DNA of 64,000 nt from Chlorella sp. KRBP (GCA_004335735.1 QAXK01000864.1:1-64000), one strand, 5' to 3'. Counted from the stretch's first letter, positions 13,301 through 24,431 are shown. The notes: generated by a model not told the origin, from the sequence alone. Numbers and translations: made by a program.

Positions 13301-14885
13301 CGGCGGTGCTGCCCAGGTAACTGAGCCCGCCAAACATTAAGATCTCGGTGCCGTTGCCCGTGCACGCTGCGGCGCCGGCGCGAGGCCCGGGCGTGTGCCA
13401 GCTGCCCTTGGTCAGGTTCTGCGCCTTGGCGAAGAACAGACCCGCCGTGGGCCCTGCGAACACAACGTGCGCAACCACCCGGTTCGGCAACGCGACCAAC
13501 CGCAGCCGTCGCGGACGCCGCGCTCGCCCGAGTTTGCGCCTTGCCACCGCGCCACCGCAAGACTCACCTATCCGCCGGCTCTGGACCCTGTTCATTCCGG
13601 CTCCCTGATAGAAGGCAACCACCGGCTCGTTCTGGAAGGAGATGCCGGGGTTGGTGACCTGCAGCGCGCGCGCCACGGCGCGGGACGCGATGCTCGCGGT
13701 GCCCCGCTGCCGCCTCCAGGCGTCCTCCTTGTCCAGGGTGCGCGCCAGCGCCGAGAAGGCGGATGGGTGCGACTGCATCAGTCGCGCCATGACACGCGCC
13801 ATCTCTTCCTCGCTCGCGTCGGCGCTGTCCACCCATGGATCCTGCTGCTGGCGCTCCGCCTCGTCACGCTGCGCCAGCAACCGGCGCTCGATGCCCACGA
13901 TGTCGTCGTCCACCTCGCCATCCGCAAGCTTGGAGAACGGCGAGTAGTACGCGGCAGGCGACAGCTCAATGAGCCCGCGCCTGCGCCCGGCGGGGCTGCC
14001 GGAGCCGCTGGGGCTGCTGCTGGGGCTGCTGCTGGCTGGGGTGCTGCTGCTGCTGCCCGAGGTGCTGTAAAGTTTGTTGTACGTGCAGGTGGCGAGCGAG
14101 GAGAGGGTGGTGGCGCTTAGCACCTTCGAGGTGTCGCACGTCTCCAGGGCTGAGCGCAGCGTGGAGGACCCGCTAGTTGTGCCTGTGGTTAGGTGGTGAG
14201 GGACAGGAGATGATCAGGACAAGAAAAAGCCAAGCAACGTGTGCACAGGCACAAGTGATATAAGACCCATCTGCAGCACCACTACGTGACTCACTGCTGG
14301 TGAACGCGGGCACGTTGCCTGAGATGGTCGCGTATCCGCCGTAGATGAGCGTCGCGCTGATGGACTGAGTGAAGGTGGTGCCGGACGCAAACAGGCTGCC
14401 ACTCAGGGTCGGGAACACGGAAGCTGTGGCGTAGTAGTTGCGCGATGTAGGTGTCTGCAGATGCAGGCCGCAGGGCACGCGTGCATGTGAACTGTGGCGT
14501 CAGCTGCTTGCCGGACCACGCTCGGATGACCTCAGTGAGCTACGAGACTCTGTTGCTTGCGAGCAAGAGTCTGAATCTTCCCAAAGTTAGTAGGATCCTG
14601 AGAGAGGGCCCGAAATGAAAGTCAGGTGCACGCTGGCTCACCCCTGATCCGTACAGGTACATGGACATGCAGCTGGAACCGGCCATCGTCACGGTCGACG
14701 TGCACGTGTCCGTGGTTGACGCCTGCGTGCACATGACGGACAATCGGCGACAGGCAGATGACTAGCAGCAACAAGCAGATGACCATCAGCGAAAGGCAGA
14801 AGCCATGCACAGTATGCCACAGCAGTCGCGCCGGCCGGCAGGGCCGTCACGCACGCATGCGCAATTGAGAAAGAGAAAGAGTGTG

Positions 14886-14924
<39 letters not shown>

Positions 14925-17900
14925 TTGGGTTGCGTGCAGGCCTTGCTCACCGCGCCCACGTTGACGATGACGCCAGTGCTCAGGTCCGGGTCACTGAGCG
15001 ACGTCACGTCATACTTGCCTGCGCCGCACGCAGCAGCACAGCGGCAAGCAGTGGTGCACCTCCCGATGAGTGAGCACCGCTCCTGTTCCTGCCTGGCCTC
15101 GATCAAGTGAGGTGGGTGAGGTGGACCATCCTGCGTGGTGCTATGCACCACCCCGTGGCTGTCCAGGCGTTGGGAGGAGCTAACACGCAGCTTTCAGGGC
15201 GGTGTGTGGCGGGTGGAGGCGCCGCTCACCAAACCAGAAGAGTCCTTGGTTGCTTTTGGAGGTGGCGCCTGATGGGATGTAGACACCTGCCATTGTCTTG
15301 TATACGCTGGTGGCGCTGCCGTCGCTGCTGATGTAGGTGCTGGGCTTGAAGCTCTGGTCCAGTGCCACAGCACTGGGCCCGCCGTACTTGAACAAGTAAC
15401 TGGCAGAGTAGACCTGCAGGCGCGCACGCATACAGGCCGCACCGCCCGGTGACCCGTACATACATTCTTACGCTTCCTGCCCTCCCAGCGCTTGACGTGC
15501 TGGGGTGTCCCTGAAGGAGAGAGGCGCTTGCGTGCGTGCTTGCCAGGGCTTTGCAGCACTGCCACCTGAGGTGCTGGGGTGTCCCTGGCGGGCAGTGCTT
15601 GCTGATTTGTTGCTCTGAGCAGCCGGGCGGTTGAAGGTGAAGGAGGGCGCCACGCACCGTGTTGACGGCTTCACCCGACTCCTGCATGCCGCTGGAGAGC
15701 AGCACGGCGCTGTGGCTGGGCAGCAGTACCAGCAGCGGCGAGCGCACAAAGGTGCCAGGGCTGACGGGCCAGTTCGAGGCGCTGCCGATGTCCACTGTGC
15801 TGCCGTCCATGTTCACCACTGCGGCAGGGCGAGTGCACACGCACCCGCGCACATCCAGGCGTCAGCATGCATGGCAGTGCCTCTTCGCCAACCCATCCAG
15901 CCACTTCTGGTCATCCCACGATACTGAACAAGCAAGTAGCTGGACTGTGGGTCATCTCATTGCCGGAAAGGGCTGGGCTAGGCGTGAAGCCCAACATACA
16001 ACCAGCCCTGCAGCCTCACCGTTGTTTGGCGCGCCGGTCCACAGCGCCAGGCGCGTGCACGTGACGCTGACGCGCGTGCTGGAGGACTGGCTGCCGGACA
16101 GCGTTGAGTAGACGGAGCTGTTGAACGAGCTGACGTTGTAGACGGCGAGGAAGGGGCTCCACCCCGACTGCACGTTGAGCTGGTTGCTTGCGTCCGCCAT
16201 CCTGCAGCCACATGTTTGGGGCGCTCCACGTGCAAGCACTGAGCTGCTGGCCGAGGGAGCAGGCCAGCACCGGGCAGGTGCACGAATACAGAGCAGGCAG
16301 GAATGCGACTGCGGCTTGGAGGTGACTTACGAGACCAGGCCTCCGCTGGCGGCCCACATCAAGTTGCTGCCAACGACCTTCATGTCCACGTCCATGGCGC
16401 CCATGAGCTGCGCCGAACTCCCGACCTGCGCCCAGAGCAGGGGCACCACGTTTGGTGTGTGTTTTCGGAAGAGCAGTTTAAGCCAATGGTGCGCCCAGAT
16501 GAGCACAGGAGAGCCCCGTGGCTGCTCCTGTAGGCAAGACGCTCGCTGTGCCTGCGTCTGTGGGCGAGAGCGCCGCTGCACCCGCACCTGTGGGCAAGAC
16601 ACCTGCACCTTTACACGCTTTACATGCAAGCAGCGCTCACCATGTTGAGCGTCACGGTGTACGCCGGCAGGGTGGTGGCGGACGCCGCGACGCCGCTGCT
16701 CCACGGCGCCGCCCGCAGGTCCACGACCACCATGGTGGTGGAGGGTGCGTACGCCACCGTCTTGGCTGCGTCGCGCAACGCAACAGTCAAGTGCCAAAGG
16801 GCAACACATAATGGAGGAGTAGGCGTGCTGGTGTGGCTTTTGAGCAGCACTTGAGGCGATTGCAGCAGCGCAGGCCCCAGGCGCACGCACATGTGAAGGT
16901 GCTTGGAGGCATAGGGGGTGGCATGGGAGGGGTGGGGTCCGGCGGCGGTGGGCTTGGGGGCTGAGGTGGGGAGGGAGGCGGCTGCACGCCCGGTGGAGGG
17001 TACGGGTTGGGAGGGCGGGGCGGTGGGGGAGGCATGGGAGGGCTGGGGTACACGGGGGCGGCCTGAGGCGGGGGGGTCGGCTGCGCATGGCACGCACAGC
17101 AGTGCGATGGCCACTTGTTGCGACAGTACCAGGCGGCAAGCAGTCAAAGCCCCCCCCCACAGGTACCTGGTGCTGCAGGCGCAGCCCACTGGCAGGTGCC
17201 AATTGTGCTCACTGCGTGTCGGTCCCACTACAGTACTGTATGCATGCAGCTGCCTTCCTCTCCCACAAGTGCTCACCATAAGATAAGTGGCCGAGGCCGT
17301 GGTGCGCGTGTAGCCGCCATAGAGCACCAGGAAGTCGGTGGAAATGGCCGCCATGGCTGGCTTGAGCAACGCGCTAAGGGACGTGACGCTGCCCCCCTGC
17401 ACGCCAAGACACATCGAGGCGCAGCCACGCCACTGGTATGGCGCGGCACGCTGCGAACCTGCCGAGGATCAGAGGCCCTTGCCTGACCTGACCTCAGGCT
17501 GCCCCGCGTCTGCTGAGGTGCTAGCGCTACAACGCGACCATGACACCCAGGCACCACCTGTGCCTTTGCCTGTTTTTACCTGTAAACTGAAGGGCCCCCA
17601 CCACTGCGCCGACGTCAGGTTGAACAGCCACAGGTCGGACGCCGTGCTGCGTGAACACAAGGGCCAAGCACTCGCACACACACATGAGCGACCCTCCTCC
17701 TCGTCAAATTGCATACCAGGCTGTTCCAGAGTGCTGCTCCACAGTGCAAGCTGCAACCATGACTCACGTGCCGCCAGTCAGCTGCCCGCCGTAGATGGCA
17801 AACATCTCCGACCCAACCATGGTCATGCCAGCGTACTGCCGCGGCGCTGGGGCCTTGGAGTTGCTGGCATCTGCGCGCACCATCCACACAGTCACCAGAC

Positions 17901-18872
17901 CTTTCCTGCCTCCTGCCTCATGAACCCAAGCGGCAGGTGAGCCTGGACCAGCCAACACTCTGCACGCCGCTAGCGCACACGAGCTCTGGCTGCCGGATAG
18001 CAGTTCTTGTGTCCTGCACCCCCCTGCATCCCCGTCATAGCTGCACAGCGCTCACTGTTGACCGAGTAGCACGTCCATACGTACGCCGCCACATCCAGCA
18101 CTTGCACGTCGTTGAGCATCGTCTGGGAGGAGGTGAAGCCACCAAACGTCACCATGAAGGTCTGTCCATTGTTGGCGGCCCAGATGACGGACGAGTGGCC
18201 TGATCGATCAGACATGTTGACGTTGGTGCTCAGCGTCAGCTGACGCACTGAGTAGCCATCCATGTTCCACTCCTCTGCATGCGAGCAACGCCAGCAGCAG
18301 CATGTGCATCGGTGGCGCTCCTGCACTACTTGCTCCCATGTCCTTGGGTCTGCTCCTGGCGCTCCTGGCACTGCACGACTGCACGACTGCACGAGTGCAC
18401 GACTGCAGCTGCGCACCGCCATACGTGGCCGACGACATCTTGGATGCTGTGTTGCCTGAGCGGCCTCCAAACACGTACGTCTGCAATGCAACAATGACTT
18501 GAAGCAACGAGCGTGGCCGATGGGGCGGTAAAAGCTGCTGTCTGCGGCACATGCGCGCGGCGCGGGTTGGGTGCGCACCACGTCGTCCCCGCCTGCCACG
18601 GCCGTCCCGTCATAGATTAAGCGGGCCGAGCTGGAGCCACGGCACAAGAGGCTGCCGCTCTGGCACCAGCTGCGGCTCCTGGACTCTGCCCGCGCCGCGC
18701 CATCCTGCAGATGCACGACGATGGAATCAGGTCGCTCGAGGCCGCGTGGAGCTCCGCGAGCGATGCAATGGCAGCAAACTGCTGTCTCTTGCTGTTCTCG
18801 CACCAGTAGGAGCAGGCTCAGCGCCAGGGCGCAGGCCCACTGCCTCGCAGCCGCGCGCCCCTGCTTCGCCAT
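588..18872 (-). CDS. Giant Kelch / parallel beta-helix / multi-pass membrane protein
   Basis: One multi-exon gene read from 18872 down to a TGA at 588-590. It starts MAKQGRAAARQWACALALSL, a clear signal peptide. The N-terminal half holds Kelch-like strands (TYVFGG, MVTFGGF, FAIYGGQ, LVLYGGY, IVMYGG, LMFGG). A proline-rich exon sits within it. Next come repeated GGA(I/L)Y...NNTA-type beta-helix coils (about 9.5-6.2 kb), Cys-rich segments (about 5.9-5.25 kb) and at least eight hydrophobic helices (about 5.1-1.5 kb). The checked last exon (588-1326) encodes a Ser/Gly/Pro-rich tail of about 245 residues. Large algal proteins joining polymorphic-outer-membrane-like repeats to a TRP-like membrane domain are known; the function is not. 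I infer a cell-surface adhesin, sensor or channel. I see no internal stop-plus-promoter that would split it, but exon joins between about 10 and 18 kb were checked only in part, so two adjacent genes cannot be fully excluded. Confidence 0.75.
1470..5145 (-). other. Multi-pass membrane domain of the giant protein
   Basis: Exons in this stretch encode hydrophobic helices in this order: LYYIGINLINIVMIIITI, ILINYLQIAAIVKGVNLQWP, VITPLIILVLAVPIWSILYT, IITTISVIFYFYADVTEQLL, a segment near ILGVPGVIFFSIGVPVASAV, FVLVVVVVFLVNVGTDMQLL, LVALGTILMAVLAQML, STGLIYIAMYFVIN and FVIVICNSFIIAMMVLQ. The motif of a helix followed by FN/VNLQWP, and the later charged loop YEDKYYFWESVIMARK, match the TRP-like C-terminal domain seen in large algal and oomycete surface proteins. 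That assignment is by recognition only. A short acidic DMDKDG segment near 1.8 kb resembles part of an EF-hand loop but is incomplete. Confidence 0.65.
5250..5920 (-). other. Cys-rich juxtamembrane segments
   Basis: Exons encode CDSCPTNALCDYDG, a domain with VPLDGYWHSSPYSP, then LLQCQEGYYG and CAGNLCGGCLEGYG. The paired cysteines and the C-x-EGYYG/EGYG ends resemble EGF/GCC2-type extracellular modules. They lie directly before the first membrane helix, as expected of an ectodomain stalk. Upstream (about 6.07-5.88 kb) is a beta-rich stretch with LRLKSKPGNYTIQFAVSGL, which commonly precedes such Cys-rich segments. Confidence 0.6.
6190..9545 (-). other. Parallel beta-helix (PMP-like) repeat region
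   Basis: A run of short exons, each carrying about one or two coils with the pattern GGA-(I/L/V)-(Y/W)...S-x-F-x-x-N-x-A. Examples are GGAIYIESPTCSLTMSGSAL, GGALYVEKDGTTNLTYCTFN, GGAVWASLTTTLQGSSVKF and TNLATNGGALHLS. This is the signature of right-handed beta-helices in polymorphic outer membrane proteins and pectin-lyase-like folds. Such folds make elongated, often adhesive or glycan-binding, rods. Intron positions fall between coils. Confidence 0.7.
7864..7888. repeat. (CCA)n / (TGG)n microsatellite
   Basis: About eight CCA triplets, probably inside an intron of the giant gene. Confidence 0.85.
14887..14924. repeat. (GA)n microsatellite
   Basis: GA dinucleotide tract with one interruption (GAAAGA), in an intron of the giant gene. 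Confidence 0.9.
16525..16612. repeat. About 30-bp imperfect tandem repeat in an intron
   Basis: Nearly three copies of a unit built on CCTGTGGGCAAGAC followed by a GC-rich spacer (CTGTAGGCAAGACGC, CTGTGGGCGAGAGC, CTGTGGGCAAGACA). It lies in an intron of the giant gene. Confidence 0.6.
16891..17080 (-). other. Proline-rich (SPPPP-type) hinge exon
   Basis: An exon bounded by the acceptor GCGCAG (upstream of 17080) and the donor GTGCGT (at 16890) encodes about 63 residues, mostly Pro with Ser, Met and Asp (for example PSPPQPPSPPPPDPTPP). It joins in frame (T then S-K-T-V-A-Y) to the next Kelch-region exon. Such runs in volvocine and other green algae are typically hydroxyproline-rich, glycosylated rod linkers of cell-wall proteins. 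This supports an extracellular location for the N-terminal half. Confidence 0.65.
18366..18406. repeat. 9-bp tandem repeat (GCACGACTG)
   Basis: Four to five copies of a GCACGACTG-like unit, one varied to GCACGAGTG, in an intron near the 5' end of the giant gene. Confidence 0.7.
18801..18872 (-). other. Signal peptide of the giant surface protein
   Basis: The first 24 residues begin with Lys, Arg and Arg within the first ten positions, then a hydrophobic core ALALSLLLLV, then REQQ. This is a classic n-region/h-region layout. The ATG at 18872 is the last in-frame start before that core. Between 18873 and the LTV1 stop at 19159 there are only about 290 bp for the promoter of this gene and the LTV1 3' UTR. 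Confidence 0.7.
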
Positions 18873-19158
18873 TGCTTCCAGCTGCAGCAGCGTCACTGCT
18901 CTTCCTCCGCTCGCTGCCTGTTAGCACGCCATTGCTGGGCCCCTGCTTCCTGGGTCGCGCTCTTGTCGACTCTGCGAATGACTGATGCGTCCGGGAGAGC
19001 AGGGCCCCACGCCACCACGCCAAGTGCACCAGGCTTTGCTCCTACGCTGCAGCAGTATACTCGCTCGCACACGGACCTGCAAATGCCGCGTGCCTTTGAA
19101 GGTTCGCGGAATGTGGTGTCGTACTTTTTCAAATCGTAACGGAAAGTTCAAGTGACAG

Positions 19159-22100
19159 CTACTGCAGCGTGTAGGTGCTGGTGCCCATGCCCACGCCGCC
19201 GCCCGCCGCCGCCCGCCCCGCCGCCTGCTTCTTCTGCTTGGCCGCCTCGTTCTTGAACAGCCCCTTGAGCTCCTTCTTGGCCGCCCGCCCCGCACGCTTG
19301 GCCTCCTTGACAGCCGCCTTGCGCGCCCGCCGCTCCTCCGCCGTCTCACCCTTGCGCCGCTCCAGCAGCACCGCCACCCCCTGCCCCTGCGCCCCCTCCT
19401 CCCCCTCCCCCTCCTCCTCGCTGTTCTCCTCCTCCTCCTCGCCCTCCTCCTCCCCCTCCCCTTCCTCCGCAATGGTGCCACCGCCCTGCAGCGCCTTGTC
19501 CGGCCCGCCCGCCGCCGCCGCAAGCATCGGCATGCCCGTCTTGCGAGACAGCTCGATCCGGCCACCGCCCTTGCCGCCCGTGCGCGCCTGAGGCTCGACA
19601 ATGCGCCCAGGGTGGTTGTCCAGGTTGCTGCGCAGCGACAGCACGCTCTCACAGTCCCATCGCTCCCCTCGGTCCATCACCACAGTCCCCAGGATGTCGG
19701 GCAGCACCTCCCCCGTGGGAGCCACCCCATCCAGCGGTTGTTGCGTGGCCGAGGTGGCCACGGAGGCGGCCAGGCGCGCCTTGGTGGCGGCGATGGCCTC
19801 CTCGTCCTTGTCCTCCAGGGCCTCTACCCTGCGGGCCGGGAGCGGCTTGAAACCTGCACAGGCGCCAGCAGGCACTTCTTGCACCACGCTCAGTGCAGTT
19901 TGCGCACTCAGGGCAGCACCTGGTGATGGTTAATTAACCATTTCGGTGCTCTGCTAGGTCGGAGCAGCAGTCCTTACCTGCAGGCACCTCCACGTTGCCG
20001 TTGTGCTCCCCATCCTGCTCGTCATCATCGTCGCGTAGAGGCACAGCGTCAAGACGGTCCTCCTCCTGCTCCTCCTCCTCATCATCATCATCGTCTGCAT
20101 GGCCGTTGGCCTCGGACTGCTGCCCCCCCCGTGCCACACCATTCGCTGACGAGCTCACCAGCCTCTGCGAAAGGCAGTGGAAGTGGAAGCACGGTCTCGG
20201 TTAACGACGTGTGCACTCCAACCAGGGCTGGCAGGCAAGTGTGCTGCAAGGCGCCCCTCACCTGTCTCTGCTCGTCCTGCAGGAACTCGTCCAGCACCGC
20301 GTGGAACTGGTTGATGTCGGCGCCCCCCCGCGCCTGCGCCGCCTGCTCCTCGTCCTCAAGATCACCAAGCTCCTCGTCCTGCGCGCACACAATGCATTTG
20401 ATAGCAGGTGTTGTGCACGGTTGGATCAAGGTGTGACAGACGGCACGCATGCAGAAAGGTGCGCGGCGTCAGCACTTTTGTGGTCTGCCACTTGTGGATG
20501 GTCACCTGGTGAGTGTGTCTCGCTACCTCGACAAACAAGAGCACCCCCAACAGCACCACTCACGTCATACTGCAGGGCCAGCTGCTCGAACTTCTCGTCA
20601 ATGCCCTGCAGCCCTCCCTTACGGTCCTCACGCTCAGGCCGCCAGTACGTGGACGCAATGGACCCCTCACCCTTGCCCGCACGCCCCCCTGACGCGCTGC
20701 CGGGGCGCCGACTGCCCTGGCTCGCCGCATCCCACGCCTGGCCCGCCCCCACACTGCTGCTGCCCACGCCCGGCAGTGAGGTTCCCGCACCAAGGCTGCT
20801 GCCTACCCTGTCCTGCTGCTCCCCCTCCTCCTCATCCGACTCCTCATCCGACTCCTCCTCTGCCTCAGACTCGCCGCCCTGCTCGTCCTCCTGTGCCGCA
20901 GCTGCGGAGGCGTGCTGTGCGTGCTGTGGCTGCTGCTGCATGGGGACGTGCCCCTCGGGCACCGCCGAGGCGAGTACGACAAAGTCGTCCAGCCAGTCGG
21001 CCCATTCCTTGTCGCCCTGCACACCACACCACGCCGAGCCATGGGCAGTGCACGGCACAACAACAAGCGGTCGGTCAACAAGATCACAGATATATCCTTG
21101 CTTGCGACTACCTGCCTGCGCGCAGCGCCAGCGTGACCAAGGTCGCGCACCGTGTGTCCTGACACACGTCGACCACCACGTGACTCACCTTGACTTGCAC
21201 CTTGGCTTCATCAAACGGCCTAGGAGCCGCCGCCGCACCCGACGTCCCCGCCTCACCCTCCTCCTCTCCCACTGCCCCCGCCGCCGCTGCCGGCGGCTCG
21301 GGCATCAGCGGCCACGGCACCACTGGAGCCTTTGGCCTGCGCCGCTGCTCCTGCTCCTCATCGCTGTCCACGTCGCGCTCCAGCGCCTGCATGCTCTGCT
21401 CCACCTCCTCCAGCTCCGTGACCACGCGGCCCCTAAACCCTAACGCCATGGCGGTGTCGGCGGCGCTGGGCGGGGGAGCCGCGGCAGCGTTGGCCGCGCT
21501 GCCGGGGGGCCCACGCGGCGCAAAGAGCTTGGCGGGCACGGCGGGGGCGGTGCGGGTGAAGGCGCTGATGGTGGGGAGAGCTTCGTCCACTTCGGCTTCG
21601 TTGTGTGCCTTGCCTGCACGTGCCCACACCACCCGTGGCTTGAGCCATCACGGCACGGCGACTTCGCGCGGCACGCGTCCCAGGTCCCTCCCAGGCTTTG
21701 CTATGTGCTTGGGGCCAAGGGTTGTGCGTGGTGTACATTGCTGCTGCTGCCAGCAGGAAGAGCGCTCACCTGCCACACACAGCGCCCGGGCGTCCACCAG
21801 CCGAGCGTCCTCGCCCGGCGCCTTGAACTTTGGCACAGCGAGGAACACTGAGGGGCCACCACCGCCGCCAGTGGCCACCCCTGGCCCCTGGAGCTCCTGC
21901 ACCTCCTCTGCATCAGAGTCGTCGCTTCCTTCCTGGTGCTGGCCGGAGGCGTCGTCCACGTCGAGCACCTAGGGACGCGGCGCACGCCCAAAAGTGAGCC
22001 AACTCTCAGCATGTAAGCATGGGCAGCAGTGCAGCTGCTGCGGCTGAGCTCATTGGCGCACCTGCACTGCGGGCCTCCCGCCGTCGCCTGCGCCGGGCCG

Positions 22101-22474
22101 GCGCGTCGGCTCGCGCAGGTGCTGCGTGTAGTCGTAGCCGTCGTCCGGCAGGCCCAAGGACATGATCTCGCGCCGCTTGACATCGTTCAGCTCATACGCT
22201 GCGTCCTCGTAGATGCTGCGCGCACGGAAGCGAGGCACCGCCGCCGAAGCCCTGGTCTGCTCCACTCCAGCAGTGCGTGCTGCCGGTTGCAGCAATCCGT
22301 GACGCACCTGGACATCCCAAACATCGCGGCGAGCTCGCTGTCGGCCTCCTCGTCGAGGGGGCCATCCTCGCCACGCGCCGGCTGCAGCTCCTCCTCGTCC
22401 TGGAGGCCATTGTAAGTCAGGTAGTAGGTGGTGGACTTCTTCTTGTCGATGAACGGCTTCTTGTGCTTCACCAT
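19159..22474 (-). CDS. LTV1: LTV1, 40S ribosomal subunit biogenesis factor
   Basis: Eight exons: 22474-22308, 22215-22062, 21968-21770, 21613-21189, 21016-20564, 20378-20262, 20164-19978, 19853-19159. They total 2397 nt, or 798 residues, and close in frame. The protein begins MVKHKKPFIDKKKSTTYYLT, the diagnostic LTV1 N-terminus. It contains INQFHAVLDEFLQDEQ and ends with the conserved Arg/Lys/Glu helix AVKEAKRAGRAAKKELKGLF. LTV1 joins late pre-40S particles in nucleus and cytoplasm and leaves after phosphorylation, allowing head maturation around uS3/uS10. At 798 residues it is longer than yeast and animal LTV1 (under 500) because of acidic and Ala/Gly-rich insertions. It lies 176 bp downstream of BBS5 on the same strand. 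Confidence 0.92.
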
Positions 22475-22650
22475 GATGTGCGCGCGGGCGCCGGCGGGTG
22501 CGGGGTGCGAGTGCTCGCTGTGCTGTGTCGCTGTGGAGCAGCTGCTGTGGCTGCTTAAGCGGCTGTAACAAATGCTCCTGCAGTGCTCCTGCTTCCTTGT
22601 GCGTAACTACAGCATCGTGACGCACGCTAGGGTACACCGTCGGTCACGCC

Positions 22651-24431
22651 TCAGAGCACGCTCCACAGCTGCTCGACGGTGAGCCCTTCCTTGAGCTGCT
22701 CGACGGCCAAGCCAAGCTCCGGGCAGTAGACGGGCTCCCGGTCCGTGGTCTGCGGTCAGCGCGCATCGAAAGCAACCACATTGAGGTGCCTGCTCATCCG
22801 TGAGCCCCACGAGAGCCCCAGAGGCACCCAAGTCACCTTGGTTGGGTCGGCGTAGTAGGCGGCCAGCAGGTCCCCTCGGTCCTCAGGGTCCACCACCACC
22901 ACGTCCTCCTCCCTGCACGACGCGTACGAAGCGCATGAGCACGGAGCGCATGCACGCTGTCTGTGGCTCACGATGTGCAAAACGTCGCAGACTGCAAGGC
23001 TGAGGGTGCTGCCCTCTGAGCAGCAGTACGGCTTGCTGCACACACTCACTGCGATTGAATCTTGAGCGACGCGAGGGCGGCGGCTTGCCGCTCGGCAGCG
23101 TGCACGTCAAACTCCACGCCAAACACGGGCTGCTGCATGTAGGCCTTGTGGAGGCTCGTCATCTCCTTGTGCACGTACTCGAGCGTCTCCTGTGCAGCAG
23201 TGCCAGCCACACTGCAGCAAGTCAACTCAATGGATGGCAGGCCCACGGCCCCAGGTCCAAAGCTCCAGGCCACGCTGCCCGCACCTTGGGGTCAATCTTG
23301 AAGCCCAGCACGTAGCCCCCTGACGCGGCGGTGGTCTCAATCACCAGCGCTTGCCCAAACTTGGACTCGCGGACCTTGATGGCCTTCATCTGGGGGGTAC
23401 TCACAAGCACCAGGCGGCGGCGGCACACGCTCGTGCGCATTACCGCAAAGCCCCCAAAACGCACGCAAGACACGAGTCAGACCAATGCCTCACCCACCTG
23501 CAGGTACGGCAGTGAAACGTTGAAGTTGTCGGCCAGGTTGGCGTACCACACCACGCGGACGTTGCTGATGAAAAAGGTGCCCAGGTTGCCCTGCTCGCTG
23601 CTCAGGTTCCACACGCCGTTGACCCGGCTGTAGGTCTGCTCCAGCGGCAGCAGCTTGAGCTCCCGGTCCACGATCAAGGCGCCTGCGCAGCCCAACAGTC
23701 CACAGTGTGCGTGTGCGCCTGCAGGCGAGCGTGCGCCGTCTGTCGGCGTAGCCATCACGCGCTGTAGGCAAGCCCACCTCTGAGCTTGAGGTCCCTGTAC
23801 AGCCTGCTGTTGTCGTAGGCCTTGTAGACGGCCTGCACCACGTTGAGCAGGTGGTTGGTGCTCTTGGCCAGGTTGGTGAAGATGAACTCGAAGCGCTGCT
23901 GGTGGAACTTGGTCAGCACGTAGAGCGCCTGGGTGTCACCTGCGCCGTAGCATAGCGCAGGTTGCACAGCGTTGCTGCCACACCCGACCCACACGCGCAC
24001 CCGGCATGCTGTGTGTGCTGCGCCGACCTTTGAGCCTCGACGTCGCGACCTTGACGCTCAGCGAGATGACGCAGTTGAAGCCAATGGTGATGTTCGTCTT
24101 TCGGTTCTTCTTGGAGATCCAGAGGATGCGCAGGTTGGTGACCAGGAGGTCGCCCTGCTCGCCATTGTTCCCCTTGGTGTCCTCCACTGGCTCCTGCGGC
24201 ATTGGTGAGCATGTGGGTGCTGCACGATTGCGCGCGCTGCTGGGGGTCGAGCTGCTCACCGGGCGCGCCAGGTCGCTTTGAAGCGCCGCGTGTGTGTGCC
24301 GCTCTCACCAGGGACTCCACCACCGTCTCGCCCAGCCGCGGCTCTAGCTGGTGGTTGGCCACGTCGAAGCGGATCTCCCTGTCCTCCCATATGCCCTCCG
24401 GCTCGCGCCGCGTGCCAAACAGCGCGTCCAT
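22651..24431 (-). CDS. BBS5: BBS5, Bardet-Biedl syndrome 5 protein (BBSome subunit)
   Basis: Eight exons: 24431-24309, 24193-24028, 23939-23778, 23682-23498, 23389-23285, 23189-23050, 22912-22837, 22749-22651. They give 351 residues, close to the usual 340 or so. Diagnostic blocks are WEDREIRFDV, EDTKGNNGEQGDLLVTNLRI, RFEFIFTNL, NGVWNLSSEQGNLGTFFISN, ESKFGQALVIET, GGYVLGFKIDP and TDREPVYCPELGLAVEQLKE. These cover the two tandem PH-like domains and the C-terminal helix. BBS5 is a peripheral, phosphoinositide-binding subunit of the BBSome, which carries membrane proteins in and out of cilia. No exon is broken. One donor (GTCGGC, intron 2) is unusual. The start was chosen because MDALFG...WEDRE matches the family N-terminus. 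Confidence 0.95.

Larger units (their letters stand above)
10560..18660 (-). other. Kelch-like beta-propeller region
   Basis: Many exons carry a hydrophobic run ending in a di-glycine (for example TYVFGGRSGN, TFMVTFGGFTSSQTM, SEMFAIYGGQLTGG, TDFLVLYGGYTRTT, SGAIVMYGGTTST, VILAGGEYYSETTRTWV). Several are followed by a Trp about ten residues on (DLWLFNLTSAQWWGP, WTCYSV). This is the Kelch/galactose-oxidase motif spacing. More than seven motifs appear, so there may be two propellers. Part of the stretch (about 14.1-13.6 kb) is a non-Kelch, acidic, Ser-rich insertion containing RRRGLIEL and ERRLLAQRDE. Confidence 0.6.
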
